Source of the DNA: Treponema sp.
GTDB lineage: Bacteria > Spirochaetota > Spirochaetia > Treponematales > Treponemataceae
DNA length: 64,000 nucleotides
NCBI GenBank assembly: GCA_017651065.1
Contig: JAGCDP010000043.1
Location: 24,511-88,510, forward strand
Direction: 5' to 3'
Part shown: positions 44,740-53,594 of the stretch, one piece after another
Layout: every line of letters begins with the position of its first letter
Numbering within the stretch: position 1 is the first letter of the stretch
Made by a program: the position numbers and the translations under genes
Notes under the pieces: generated by a model
Seen by the model: only the letters and a program-made list of their open reading frames with translations
The model's database searches: none
Told to the model about the DNA's origin: nothing

Positions 44740-45425
44740 ACCTGCATAAGTATTGCGCCTGTTCCCATAAGTGCCTGTGCCGTTACAAAAAGAATTGTTA
44801 CAATGATTCTTTCAAGCTTGGCGCTTATGGCAAAAGGTCTTGTGCGCTGGAAAATTTCAAATATTACATGACATATTGTAAATAAAGAGCCAAGGAAAAT
44901 CAAAATTCCAAAGGCTCTTTTTTCATATATAAGACTTACAAGCGAAGTAGTGCAGACAATTGAAGCAAAGAAATATTGAATGATTGCTGCTGCGTATTTT
45001 TGTATAGACTGCTTTTTAATAAACACACTTATTACCACAAACCCTGCAATAAAAACAATTCCTGCAAGAATATAAAGAATATTTGAGACCCTGAAGATTC
45101 TGTAAACAGAAGAGATGAGATATAACCAGAAGGCTTCTGTAAGCAGGAAAAGAAAATGTTCGCTGAACTTAAAAAACTTGTTTTTCTTTATTGTAGAAAG
45201 CATGCACAAGGTTGCAGTTGTAAAAGCCATTGCTGCAAAGAAAATAATATGATGTGAATCTGGAAGATAATTTGTCAAAATGGAAATAATGATTCCACCG
45301 GTAAATGGCACAAAAAGTGAACGGGCTGTTTTTTCTAAAGGAATTATTCTTTGTACAAGTCCAACAATATAAAGTACAAGGGTTACCACAAGGAGCCCTG
45401 TAAAAATCCATGCATAAACATTCAT
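44736..45425 (-). CDS. Polytopic membrane protein of unknown function
   Basis: The 229-residue protein is almost entirely hydrophobic, with about seven or eight predicted helices (for example AWIFTGLLVVTLVLYIVGLV, NILYILAGIVFIAGFVVISVFI and IIVTILFVTAQALMGTGAIL). The size and helix count resemble lysoplasmalogenase (YhhN) proteins, but I do not see a convincing signature. It is divergent from the PadR operon, and its start has no Shine-Dalgarno. A TAATAT hexamer 7 bases upstream and TTGATT 16 bases further suggest a leaderless promoter that shares the palindrome at 45460-45478. Confidence 0.72.
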   Translation of the reverse strand: MNVYAWIFTGLLVVTLVLYIVGLVQRIIPLEKTARSLFVPFTGGIIISILTNYLPDSHHIIFFAAMAFTTATLCMLSTIKKNKFFKFSEHFLFLLTEAFWLYLISSVYRIFRVSNILYILAGIVFIAGFVVISVFIKKQSIQKYAAAIIQYFFASIVCTTSLVSLIYEKRAFGILIFLGSLFTICHVIFEIFQRTRPFAISAKLERIIVTILFVTAQALMGTGAILMQV

Positions 45426-45432
45426 AAATATA

Positions 45433-45497
45433 ATATTAAACTTTTTTATAAAAAAATCAATATTGTACTTGACAATATATTATATACGGTATAATAT
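45433..45497. promoter_or_regulatory. Divergent promoter region with palindrome, likely PadR operator
   Basis: ATATTGT (45460-45466) and ACAATAT (45472-45478) form a perfect dyad around ACTTG. Its right side includes TTGACA (45469-45474), the rightward -35, which is followed by TATAAT at 45490-45495 (15-base spacer) or by TAATAT at 45492-45497 (17 bases). The leftward -35 TTGATT (45460-45455) touches the dyad. Autoregulation by the PadR protein is the likely use. Confidence 0.6.
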
Positions 45498-45518
45498 TAT
45501 ATATAGACAGGAGGTGCG

Positions 45519-45833
45519 ATGAACTTTACAGCAGGTTCTGCGCTGCTGGACGCCGTGGTTCTTTCGGTTGTTAGTCTTGAAGGAACGTATGGTTATAAAA
45601 TCACGCAGGATGTCCGGCAGGTTATGGACGTTTCCGAAAGTACGCTTTATCCGGTTCTAAGACGCCTGCAAAAAGACGGATTTTTGGAAACTTATGATAT
45701 GGAATTCCAGGGAAGAAACAGACGTTATTACAAAATTACTTCCAATGGAATGATTTTACTTGATAAATACCGTTCCGAATGGTTATCTTATAAGAGTAAC
45801 GTAGATAAGATACTTATGGGACAGTCAAATTAG
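45519..45833 (+). CDS. PadR-family transcriptional regulator
   Basis: This 104-residue winged-helix protein has the PadR pattern: LLDAVVLSVVSLEGTYGYKITQDVRQ, the recognition region VSESTLYPVLRRLQKDGFLETY, the wing QGRNRRYYKITSNG and a short C-terminal helix. Such short PadR proteins commonly repress an adjacent HAAS/DUF4097/PspC operon and respond to envelope stress or drugs. The strong AGGAGGTG ribosome site lies 6 bases upstream. The next gene follows after 12 bp. Confidence 0.92.
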   Translation: MNFTAGSALLDAVVLSVVSLEGTYGYKITQDVRQVMDVSESTLYPVLRRLQKDGFLETYDMEFQGRNRRYYKITSNGMILLDKYRSEWLSYKSNVDKILMGQSN

Positions 45834-45845
45834 AGAGGTTATTAT

Positions 45846-46772
45846 ATGACAAGAGAAGAATACATGACTGAGCTTAAAAACAACATTCAGTCATTAACAG
45901 TTGATGAACAGAATGAAGCACTTCAGTATTATTCAGATTATTTTGATGATGCCGGTGATGACGCCAAGGTTATGGAAGAGCTTGGAAGTCCTGAAGAAGT
46001 TGCAAAGGTAATCCGTGAACGCTTTTCTAATACTCTTGTAAAAGATTCAAAAGAAAAAGCAGACGATGACAAGAATGACAGTTCATCTGGATCTAACGGC
46101 CGCTACGAAGCTCTTTATTATGAATTTAAAACTTCAGACATTAAGAGTGTAGAATTTGGTTTTGGTGCTGCCGAAGTAGTAATGATTCCAGGTAAAAAGT
46201 TCAGTGTTGAAACACGCGGAATTGCAAAAGAAAACCTTATGTGCCGCATTGCCGGAGAAAAAACTCTTGTAGTAAAAAATCTTAATAAGCTTTCGGGCTT
46301 TAATTTCTTTAATCACAATGATCGTCCTGGCAGAATTGTTCCAAGAATCCTTATTTCTATTCCGGAAGGGGCAAAGCTTGATCATTTTAAGGCTTCAATT
46401 GGAGCAGGTAACTTTGTAACAAAAGATATTTCTGTTTCTTTTGAAAAAGGCCACATCGATGTAGGTGCCGGAAACTTTATTCTTAAAAAGATTGAAGGAA
46501 ATAACCTTAATATGCGCTGCGGAATGGGTAACCTGAATATTGAAGGTTCAATCAAAGGTATAAGCAACATTGACTGCGGTATGGGAGCAATCAAGCTTTC
46601 TTTAACAGGAAATGCAGGTGATTATTCTTACGATGCAAAGGTTGGACTTGGAGACTTTAAGTTCAATGATGAAAAACGCAGTGGTGTATGCCAGGTTTAT
46701 GCTTCTGACCGCAAAACAAATCATTTTTCTGTAAACTGCGGTATGGGAAGCGTAAATATTTCAATGAAATAA
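45846..46772 (+). CDS. HAAS (DUF1700) and DUF4097-type putative adhesin protein
   Basis: Residues 1-65 are the helical HAAS-type signalling domain (MTREEYMTELKNNIQSL, then EELGSPEEVAKVIRERF). After a charged linker, residues about 90-308 form a right-handed beta-helix-like DUF4097 region with repeating GAGNF/GMGNL/GMGAI/GLGDF/GMGSV turns. No membrane helix is evident. HAAS domains usually work with PadR regulators, fitting the operon. The final role is unknown, and an anti-regulator or envelope sensor is inferred. Confidence 0.85.
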   Translation: MTREEYMTELKNNIQSLTVDEQNEALQYYSDYFDDAGDDAKVMEELGSPEEVAKVIRERFSNTLVKDSKEKADDDKNDSSSGSNGRYEALYYEFKTSDIKSVEFGFGAAEVVMIPGKKFSVETRGIAKENLMCRIAGEKTLVVKNLNKLSGFNFFNHNDRPGRIVPRILISIPEGAKLDHFKASIGAGNFVTKDISVSFEKGHIDVGAGNFILKKIEGNNLNMRCGMGNLNIEGSIKGISNIDCGMGAIKLSLTGNAGDYSYDAKVGLGDFKFNDEKRSGVCQVYASDRKTNHFSVNCGMGSVNISMK

Positions 46773-46780
46773 GAATATGT

Positions 46781-46802
46781 GGTCCCTGAGCCTGTCGAAG
46801 GG
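46781..46802. repeat. Dispersed repeat family C, intergenic copy
   Basis: GGTCCCTGAGCCTGTCGA followed by AGGG, ending 22 bases before the pspC ATG. Confidence 0.85.
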
Positions 46803-46824
46803 TCACCAAATAAGGAGTAATAAG

Positions 46825-47163
46825 ATGAAAAAGCTTAAGAAATCAAATAATAAGATTATATGTGGTGTTTGTGGCGGTATTGCTGATTATTTTAATATTG
46901 ATGCAACTATTGTTCGTATTCTGTTAGTTATTCTTTCATGTTTATGGGGTTCTGGAATTATTATTTACATTGCAGCTGCCCTTGTAATGCCTCCTGCAGA
47001 CATGGAAGATTTGAATAACGATAATATTGATAACCTTAAAAGTGCCAATGTAAACGGTGAAGAAGGAGCAAAAGCTTCAAAATCATCATCAAAGGCTACA
47101 GAAAAATCAGGCGAAGACGTTCCACACTCTGACGCTGAATTTGATTCATATTTCAAAAAATAA
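46825..47163 (+). CDS. PspC-domain membrane protein
   Basis: The 112-residue product has a PspC domain (IICGVCGGIADYFNIDATIVRILLV) with a membrane helix (ILSCLWGSGIIIYIAAALVM). A polar tail rich in Asp, Asn, Ser and Lys follows. I chose the ATG at 46825, preceded by AAGGAG. The longer frame from 46777 would translate the dispersed repeat. As the last gene of padR-HAAS-pspC it probably takes part in envelope stress sensing. Confidence 0.9.
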   Translation: MKKLKKSNNKIICGVCGGIADYFNIDATIVRILLVILSCLWGSGIIIYIAAALVMPPADMEDLNNDNIDNLKSANVNGEEGAKASKSSSKATEKSGEDVPHSDAEFDSYFKK

Positions 47164-47170
47164 ATATACC

Positions 47171-47209
47171 GTCATTGCGAGCACAGCGTGGTACGTTCCT
47201 CGCAATGAC
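47171..47209. repeat. Family A dispersed repeat, single palindromic copy
   Basis: GTCATTGCGAGCACAGCG and CCTCGCAATGAC form a 39-bp foldback after pspC. The following 130 bases are very AT-rich and lead into the ABC cluster. TATTAT at 47325-47330 is a possible -10, 8 bases before the ATG, without a clear -35. Confidence 0.8.
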
Positions 47210-47338
47210 GTAATTAAAAATTAACTTAAATTTACTTAAAAAATATCAATTATTTAATAGATTAATTCCCTAAATTTTCAAAATTTTTTATATTTTTCTC
47301 CTATCAAATTTATTAATTCCGTGTTATTATAAAGTATT

Positions 47339-50254
47339 ATGGCAAAACTAAAAATCAATAAAACCTTACGGAATACAATAATTGCCGTTGCTGCAATTAC
47401 TTTGTTTTTCGTATGTACAAGGCTTATTCCTGAAAAGAACCTTAGCGAAAAGTACGATGGTTATGATTTATCGACATCACAGGGAGCTGTTTCGGCAGGA
47501 AAAACATATTCCGAATATCAGGCCGAGCATAAGAATGCCAGAAACCCTCAAATAACAATTCCGGTAAATATTTTTCAGTATGATGTTGATCAGTCTACTG
47601 GTGCCAGCGTAGTTTCAAATTATCAGGGAAAAGATGTTGTTATTACAGATGACCGTTCTTACGTTGTCTGGACTGTAGATGTTCCCGAAGCAGGCTTCTA
47701 CAATCTTTCTATGGAATATATCTGCATACCTTCACGAAATGTAGATATTGAGCGTATCCTTTATATTAATGGTGAAATGCCTTTTAGAGGCGCAGATACA
47801 CTCGCATTTTCCAGACTTTGGAAAGACGGCGGCGAAATTAAATTCGATAACCGTGGTAATATGATTCGCCCTATGCAGGCAGAAACTTTTGCCTACCAGC
47901 AGGTATGTTTTAAAAGCAATTTAGGCTACGAAGTTGATCCGTATCGTTTTTATTTTGAAAAGGGTATAAACACAATTGCCTTAAAAGCTATAAGTGAGCC
48001 TGTTGCCATTAGTGAACTTAATCTTACTCCGCTTAAAACTTACGATACTTATGAACAGTATGTTGCAAAGCAGAAGTCAAAACCAGAAAACAATAGTGTA
48101 AAAAAAGTAGCTGTAAAAGTGCAGGGTGAAAATGCTTCTGTGCGTTCAGATCCATCTCTTTTTGCACGTTACGACCGTTCTTCTGCAGTTACAGAGCCAT
48201 ACAGTACAAAAAAGACAGTATTAAACTATGTGGGTGGTGATTCATGGAAATCTTCGGGCCAGTGGATTGAATGGAATATTGATATTCCTGAAGACGGCTG
48301 GTATACAATTTCTATAAAAGGCCGTCAGTTCTTCCAGCGTGGTTATGTTGCATTCCGTTCTGTTTATATAGACGGTGAAATTCCTATAGATACCCTTAAG
48401 GCTGTAGGATTCAACTATAACAAGGACTGGGAGTTTAAAACACTTTCAGATAAAGACAATGTTCCTTATAAGTTCTATCTTACAAAAGGAACACATACTG
48501 TACGTCTTGAAGCAACTCTTGGTGATATTGGTCCTATCATCAATGAAATAGAAGACAGTATTTACAGATTAAACCTTATTTACAGAACTATTCTTGTACT
48601 TACAGGTACAACTCCAGATGCAGACCGTGATTATGAGCTTAAAAAAGTATTCCCAGATGAAATTCAGGCAATGCTCGATGAAAGCCGCCGTCTGTACAGA
48701 ATAGTTGATGATTTTATTGCGGTTACGGGGCAGAAATCAAATCAGATTGCTCCTGCCGAAAACCTTGCCATACAGCTTGAAAAATTCTACAAGCATCCGG
48801 ATAGAGTTACAAAGAACTTCCAGAACTTTAAGGACAATACAATGTCTTTAGCTTCATCAATGCTTTCGCTTACAGAAACAAAGCTTGATATTGACTATAT
48901 TTTAGTTCAGGGTGCAGATGATAAAATTAAAAAAGATGAAACAAACTTCTTGAAGGATGCACGCCACGAAATTACAGCATTCTTTAATTCGTTCATGTAC
49001 GACTCTTCTGCACTTGGAAGCGTTTACAGTAAAGACGAAGACCATGTAATTGAAGTTTGGATTGTTACAGGCCGTGACCAGAGTCAGGTTCTTAAGAACA
49101 TGATTGATGATACCTTTACACCGGAAACAGGAATTAAAGTAAATGTTAAACTTATTAACCCAGATGCTCTTCTTCCTGCAGTAGTTGCTGGAAAAGGTCC
49201 AGATGTAGTTATTTCTACATATACTTCGCAGCCTGTAGATTATGCGCTTCGTAATGCAAGCGTAAACCTTATGCAGTTTGAAGGTTGTGAAGAAGTTCTT
49301 AGCTGGTTCAAGGAAAGTGCTTACGAGCCATATAAATATAATGGCGGACTTTACGCACTTCCGGAACAGGAAACCTTTAACCTTCTGTTCTATCGTAAAG
49401 ATATTCTTGCACAGTTCGAAATTGACCCTCCTGAAACATGGGAAGATTTTATTGCCATGCTTCCAACCTTACAGTCAAATAACCTTACTGTTGGTGTAGC
49501 TTATCCTGATGTAAACAATCTTGATATGGCTGTTCTGTACTCAATGATGTATCAGAACGGAGGAACACTTTATAACAAGACAGGCGATAAAGCACTTGTA
49601 GATTCAGAAGCTGGTATTCACGCTTTCAAGACTTATACAAGCTTCTACAACAACTACGGTACTCCAATAATCTTTGACTTTATGAGCCGTTTCCGTACCG
49701 GTGAAATGCCTGTTGGTATTGCAAACTATACTACCTACAACACAATCGTTGTCGGTGCTCCGGAAATCAGAAACCTTTGGGATTTTACTTACATTCCTGG
49801 AACAATTAATGAAAAGGGTGAACTAGACCGTTCTAATGCAGCCGGCGGTGTTTGTACTATGATGATTAATAATCACGACGAAAGTGCTCAGCTTGATGCA
49901 TGGGAATTCATGAAGTGGTGGGTTTCTGCAGATATTCAGGTTCGCTATGGCCGCGAAATGGAAGCCCTGCTTGGTGCTTCTGCCCGTTATGCAACAGCAA
50001 ATCTTGAAGCACTTAAACAGCTTTCATGGAATGCAGATCAGATTGAGATTCTTGAAAAATCCCTTGATGAAACTGTAGGTATTCCTGAAGTTCCAGGCAG
50101 TTACTTTACACCACGCCATATTGTAAATGCTGCCCGAAAGGTTGTTAATGAAAAAGAGGATCCTCGCGAAACTCTTATTGATTATACAAGAAAAATCAAC
50201 GACGAGCTTACAAGAAAACGTCAGGAATTTGGACTTCCTGTAGCACAGGATTAG
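47339..50254 (+). CDS. Large membrane-anchored ABC solute-binding protein with two carbohydrate-binding-like domains
   Basis: The 971-residue protein begins with one hydrophobic helix (NTIIAVAAITLFFVCTRLI), either an uncleaved anchor or a relaxed lipobox. Two beta-sandwich domains resembling CBM6/CBM35-type modules follow: VVWTVDVPEAGFYNLSMEYI at about 100-240, and WIEWNIDIPEDGWYTISIKG at about 300-420. A helical region spans about 430-560. A family 1 extracellular solute-binding domain starts about residue 575 (EVWIVTGRDQSQVLKNMIDDTF, GKGPDVVIST, LPEQETFNLLFYRKDIL, PPETWEDFI). Fusion of sugar-binding modules to a transporter receptor is unusual. It heads the ABC cluster and probably captures a polysaccharide fragment. 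The ATG lacks a Shine-Dalgarno. Confidence 0.85.
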   Translation: MAKLKINKTLRNTIIAVAAITLFFVCTRLIPEKNLSEKYDGYDLSTSQGAVSAGKTYSEYQAEHKNARNPQITIPVNIFQYDVDQSTGASVVSNYQGKDVVITDDRSYVVWTVDVPEAGFYNLSMEYICIPSRNVDIERILYINGEMPFRGADTLAFSRLWKDGGEIKFDNRGNMIRPMQAETFAYQQVCFKSNLGYEVDPYRFYFEKGINTIALKAISEPVAISELNLTPLKTYDTYEQYVAKQKSKPENNSVKKVAVKVQGENASVRSDPSLFARYDRSSAVTEPYSTKKTVLNYVGGDSWKSSGQWIEWNIDIPEDGWYTISIKGRQFFQRGYVAFRSVYIDGEIPIDTLKAVGFNYNKDWEFKTLSDKDNVPYKFYLTKGTHTVRLEATLGDIGPIINEIEDSIYRLNLIYRTILVLTGTTPDADRDYELKKVFPDEIQAMLDESRRLYRIVDDFIAVTGQKSNQIAPAENLAIQLEKFYKHPDRVTKNFQNFKDNTMSLASSMLSLTETKLDIDYILVQGADDKIKKDETNFLKDARHEITAFFNSFMYDSSALGSVYSKDEDHVIEVWIVTGRDQSQVLKNMIDDTFTPETGIKVNVKLINPDALLPAVVAGKGPDVVISTYTSQPVDYALRNASVNLMQFEGCEEVLSWFKESAYEPYKYNGGLYALPEQETFNLLFYRKDILAQFEIDPPETWEDFIAMLPTLQSNNLTVGVAYPDVNNLDMAVLYSMMYQNGGTLYNKTGDKALVDSEAGIHAFKTYTSFYNNYGTPIIFDFMSRFRTGEMPVGIANYTTYNTIVVGAPEIRNLWDFTYIPGTINEKGELDRSNAAGGVCTMMINNHDESAQLDAWEFMKWWVSADIQVRYGREMEALLGASARYATANLEALKQLSWNADQIEILEKSLDETVGIPEVPGSYFTPRHIVNAARKVVNEKEDPRETLIDYTRKINDELTRKRQEFGLPVAQD

Positions 50255-50266
50255 CAGGAGATATTT

Positions 50267-51205
50267 ATGAGTGATAAATTAAACAAATATATTGCAAGAA
50301 AAAAGCTCATGGCTACAGATCTTGTACAAAGCGCTAAAAAGCATAAATTCTGTTATCTGTTTATGCTGCCTTATGCTGTTTTGTTCATAACTTTTTATGT
50401 ACTTCCAATGCTCACTTCAATTTATTTTAGTTTTACTAATTATAATATTCTTGAAAAGCCTGATTTTATTGGAATTAAAAATTATATAAACCTGTTCCTT
50501 GAAGACGAGGTATTTACAATTGCCGTAAGAAATACCTTTGTAATTGCCATAATCATTGGACCGGTTGGTTATATAATGGCCTTTATTTTTGCATGGCTTA
50601 TTAACGAGCTTCCAAACTGGATCCGCACCCTTGTTGTATTCTTCTTCTATGTTCCTTCTATTTCGGGGCAGGCAGTTACTGTATTCAAGTTCTTCTTTGC
50701 CGACGATGCAAACGGATGGATTAATGCAAAGCTCATTCACTGGAATATTGTTCAGCAGCCTATTTTGTTCCTTACAAATCCGCGCAATGTTCTTAAGGTT
50801 ATTATTCCTGTTATCTTGTGGACATCGCTTGGTACAGGCTTCCTTTCGTTTGTTGCCGGTCTTAAAGGTATAGATAAATCTCAGTACGAAGCAGGTTATA
50901 TAGATGGTATTCAAAACCGCTGGCAGGAACTCTGGTTCATTACACTTCCGAATATGAAGCCAATGCTTTTGTTCGGAGCAGTTATGTCAATTACAGCTGC
51001 CTTCAGTGTTTGTTCTGTTCCAATGCTTCTTGCAGGATATCCTTCTGTAGATTACTGTGCGCGAACAATTGTAACACACCTGTTCGACTATGGTTTTACA
51101 CGATTTGAATTTGGTTATGCTTCGGCAATTGCAACCGTTTTGTTCCTTACAATGATTTTGTGTAATAAGTTTATTCAGAACTTGCTCAGCAGAGTAGGAC
51201 ACTAA
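50267..51205 (+). CDS. Carbohydrate ABC transporter permease (pair 1, subunit A; MalF/UgpA-like)
   Basis: The 312-residue inner-membrane protein has about six helices and the typical start FCYLFMLPYAVLFITFYVLPMLTSIYFSF. The EAA-loop region EAGYIDGIQNRWQELWFITLPN docks the ATPase. It lies 12 bp after the binding-protein gene and just before its partner permease. Confidence 0.93.
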   Translation: MSDKLNKYIARKKLMATDLVQSAKKHKFCYLFMLPYAVLFITFYVLPMLTSIYFSFTNYNILEKPDFIGIKNYINLFLEDEVFTIAVRNTFVIAIIIGPVGYIMAFIFAWLINELPNWIRTLVVFFFYVPSISGQAVTVFKFFFADDANGWINAKLIHWNIVQQPILFLTNPRNVLKVIIPVILWTSLGTGFLSFVAGLKGIDKSQYEAGYIDGIQNRWQELWFITLPNMKPMLLFGAVMSITAAFSVCSVPMLLAGYPSVDYCARTIVTHLFDYGFTRFEFGYASAIATVLFLTMILCNKFIQNLLSRVGH

Positions 51206-51220
51206 TAGGGGAGGCTGATA

Positions 51221-52114
51221 ATGAAATCTAAAAACATGTATAAAGACATGACAATTCATCATTACAAGCACCGCAGAAAGCCTAACCGTTCTCTTGGTGG
51301 AGATATTGGTGTATATATCTTCCTTGGTTTGTGTTCTATTATGATGATTGTTCCGCTTGTATTTGCTATTTCTAACTCCCTCAAGCCGCTTGATGAAGTT
51401 TTAAAAAAGCCGCCTAACTTCTTTGCAGTTCATCCAACCTTCGACAACTTTTCTGATCTTTTTGTAACATTAAGTCAGGGCTGGGTTCCGCTTACACGAT
51501 ATATCTGGAATACTCTTTTTGTAACAGTAGTTGGAACTGTAGGACACGTTATTCTTGCCTCTATGGCTGCGTATGTTCTTGCAAAATACCGCTTCCCTGG
51601 TGGACAGTTGTTCTTCCGCATTGCAGTAGTTGCTTTGATGTTTACAGGTTATGTAACAGGTATTCCTAACTATTTGATTATGTGTAAGCTTGGTATGGTC
51701 GACACTTACTGGTCAATTGTTCTGCCTGCTATAGGAGGTTCGTTAGGACTGTTCCTTATGAAGCAGTTTATTGACGGATTCCCAATGTCGCTCATTGAAG
51801 CTGCAAAAATAGACGGTGCACACGAGTTTACAATTTTCTGGAAGCTCGTAATGCCTAATGTAAGACCTGCATGGCTTACAATTTCTATTTTCTCTATTCA
51901 GGGCTTGTGGAATAACCCGCAGACTCAGACAATCTATACAGAAAATAAAAAGATGCTCAGTTATGCGCTTACTCAGCTTGGTCAGAACGTTATTGCCCGT
52001 ATGGGACAGCAGAACGCTGTTATAGTATTTACAATGCTCGTACCAATTGTATTCTTTATCTTCTCTCAGAGTCAGATTATGGAAACAATGGCTACTTCGG
52101 GACTTAAGGACTAG
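51221..52114 (+). CDS. Carbohydrate ABC transporter permease (pair 1, subunit B; MalG/UgpE-like)
   Basis: The 297-residue membrane protein has six helices (IYIFLGLCSIMMIVPLVFAI first). Its EAA loop SLIEAAKIDGAHEFTIFWKLVMPN is a good consensus match. It ends with the family-typical MATSGLKD. It pairs with the preceding permease. The ATPase must come from elsewhere. Confidence 0.94.
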   Translation: MKSKNMYKDMTIHHYKHRRKPNRSLGGDIGVYIFLGLCSIMMIVPLVFAISNSLKPLDEVLKKPPNFFAVHPTFDNFSDLFVTLSQGWVPLTRYIWNTLFVTVVGTVGHVILASMAAYVLAKYRFPGGQLFFRIAVVALMFTGYVTGIPNYLIMCKLGMVDTYWSIVLPAIGGSLGLFLMKQFIDGFPMSLIEAAKIDGAHEFTIFWKLVMPNVRPAWLTISIFSIQGLWNNPQTQTIYTENKKMLSYALTQLGQNVIARMGQQNAVIVFTMLVPIVFFIFSQSQIMETMATSGLKD

Positions 52115-52118
52115 TGCT

Positions 52119-53594
52119 ATGAATATGAAAAGACTTTTAATTACAGTAATAAGCCTGCTTGCTCTTAGTACAGGACTTTTTGCCAAGGGAGAAACCTATT
52201 CCTATGACTATTGGGATGATATAGAAAAGTCACCTGATGCATACCGCGTTTCTCACATGGTTTATGCACCAGACCTTGGATTGGAAAAACCTCTTAAGAA
52301 TCCTTCTTCATTGTTTGCAATTGATAATTATCTTTATGTTGTTGATACAGACAATAGCAGAATTATCAAGCTTGAATATACTTCTAAAAAGACTTTGGAG
52401 CTTGTTGAGATAATTGATCATGTAAATCCGTCTCCGCTTCTAGAAGATAATTATTTTAAGAATCCAAAGGATATTTTCGTTTCTGGTTATGACGGTACCA
52501 TTTATATTGCAGATACAGACAACGGCCGTGTTATTAAAACCGACAAAGATTTGAATGTATTGATGGTATTAAAAGAACCAGACGACCCTACCTATGATCC
52601 TTCAAAATCTTACTTTCCTACAAAAGTTGTAGCAGACGATAAAGGTCGTGTTTATATTCTTTCAAAAAATGTAAACAAGGGTTTCTTAAAATATGAATAT
52701 GACGGAACCTTTGCCGGTTATTACGGGGCATCAAAGGTTATTATCAGTGCCGCTCAGCGTTTCTGGAAGAAATTTTCTACCGAAGCTCAAAAGGCACGAA
52801 TGCAGCTTTTTGTTCCAACCGAATATTCAAACTGCTACATAGACAACGAAGGCTTTATATATGCAGTTACTCATTCCTTTGAAGAATGGGATCTGCTTTC
52901 AGGTAAAGCTTCTCCAATCCGCCGTTTGAACGCACTTGGTAACGATATTCTTATTACTCTTGGTTATGAATATCCTATTGGCGACCTTCAGTGGGGAAAT
53001 GCCGGTGGTGTAAAGGGACCTTCATGGATGACAGATATAACTGTTTTAGATGATGAAGTTTATATTGCCCTTGATGAAACACGCGGACGCATTTTTGCTT
53101 ATAACAATCAGGGTTATCTGCTTTTTGCATTTGGCGGAAGAGGAAACATAGACGGTTTCTTCCGTAAGCCTGAATCTATTGAGCACATAGGAAAAGACCT
53201 TTTTGTTCTTGATTCTTTGAACTGTTCTATTACAGTATTTACTCCTACAACCTACGGAAACTTAATATATCAGGCAACAGAACAGTTTGCAGTGGGTGAA
53301 TATGACGATTCTGCAGATACCTGGGCAAAGGTGCTTGAGTATAACGGAAACTATGACCTTGCATATATTGGTCTTGGAAAATCTTATCTGCGCCAGAAAA
53401 AATACAAGGAAGCAATGGAGTATTTTAAACTTAAGCGCGACCGTCGTGATTATTCAAAGGCCTTTAAGTATTACCGCAAGGAATGGATAGAAAAGAATTT
53501 TGCCTGGCTGTCAGTGGTTATTATTGTCCTGATTTTATTACCATTGATTATCAGATGGATAAAAAGAATTAAATGGGAGATTAGTACACTATGA
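52119..53594 (+). CDS. NHL-repeat protein with C-terminal TPR and membrane helix
   Basis: A signal peptide (LLITVISLLALSTGLFAKG) leads into NHL-type propeller blades (LYVVDTDNSRIIKL, IYIADTDNGRVIKT, VYILSKN, VYIALDETRGRIFAY, LFVLDSLNCSITVF). A TPR-like pair follows (YDDSADTWAKVLEYNGNYDLAYIGLGKSYLRQ). One C-terminal membrane helix (WLSVVIIVLILLPLIIRWI) tethers it with the propeller outside. I chose the ATG at 52119, with AAGGA at the correct distance. The longer frame overlaps the permease. A substrate-handling role in the importer is inferred from cluster position. Confidence 0.83.
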   Translation: MNMKRLLITVISLLALSTGLFAKGETYSYDYWDDIEKSPDAYRVSHMVYAPDLGLEKPLKNPSSLFAIDNYLYVVDTDNSRIIKLEYTSKKTLELVEIIDHVNPSPLLEDNYFKNPKDIFVSGYDGTIYIADTDNGRVIKTDKDLNVLMVLKEPDDPTYDPSKSYFPTKVVADDKGRVYILSKNVNKGFLKYEYDGTFAGYYGASKVIISAAQRFWKKFSTEAQKARMQLFVPTEYSNCYIDNEGFIYAVTHSFEEWDLLSGKASPIRRLNALGNDILITLGYEYPIGDLQWGNAGGVKGPSWMTDITVLDDEVYIALDETRGRIFAYNNQGYLLFAFGGRGNIDGFFRKPESIEHIGKDLFVLDSLNCSITVFTPTTYGNLIYQATEQFAVGEYDDSADTWAKVLEYNGNYDLAYIGLGKSYLRQKKYKEAMEYFKLKRDRRDYSKAFKYYRKEWIEKNFAWLSVVIIVLILLPLIIRWIKRIKWEISTL

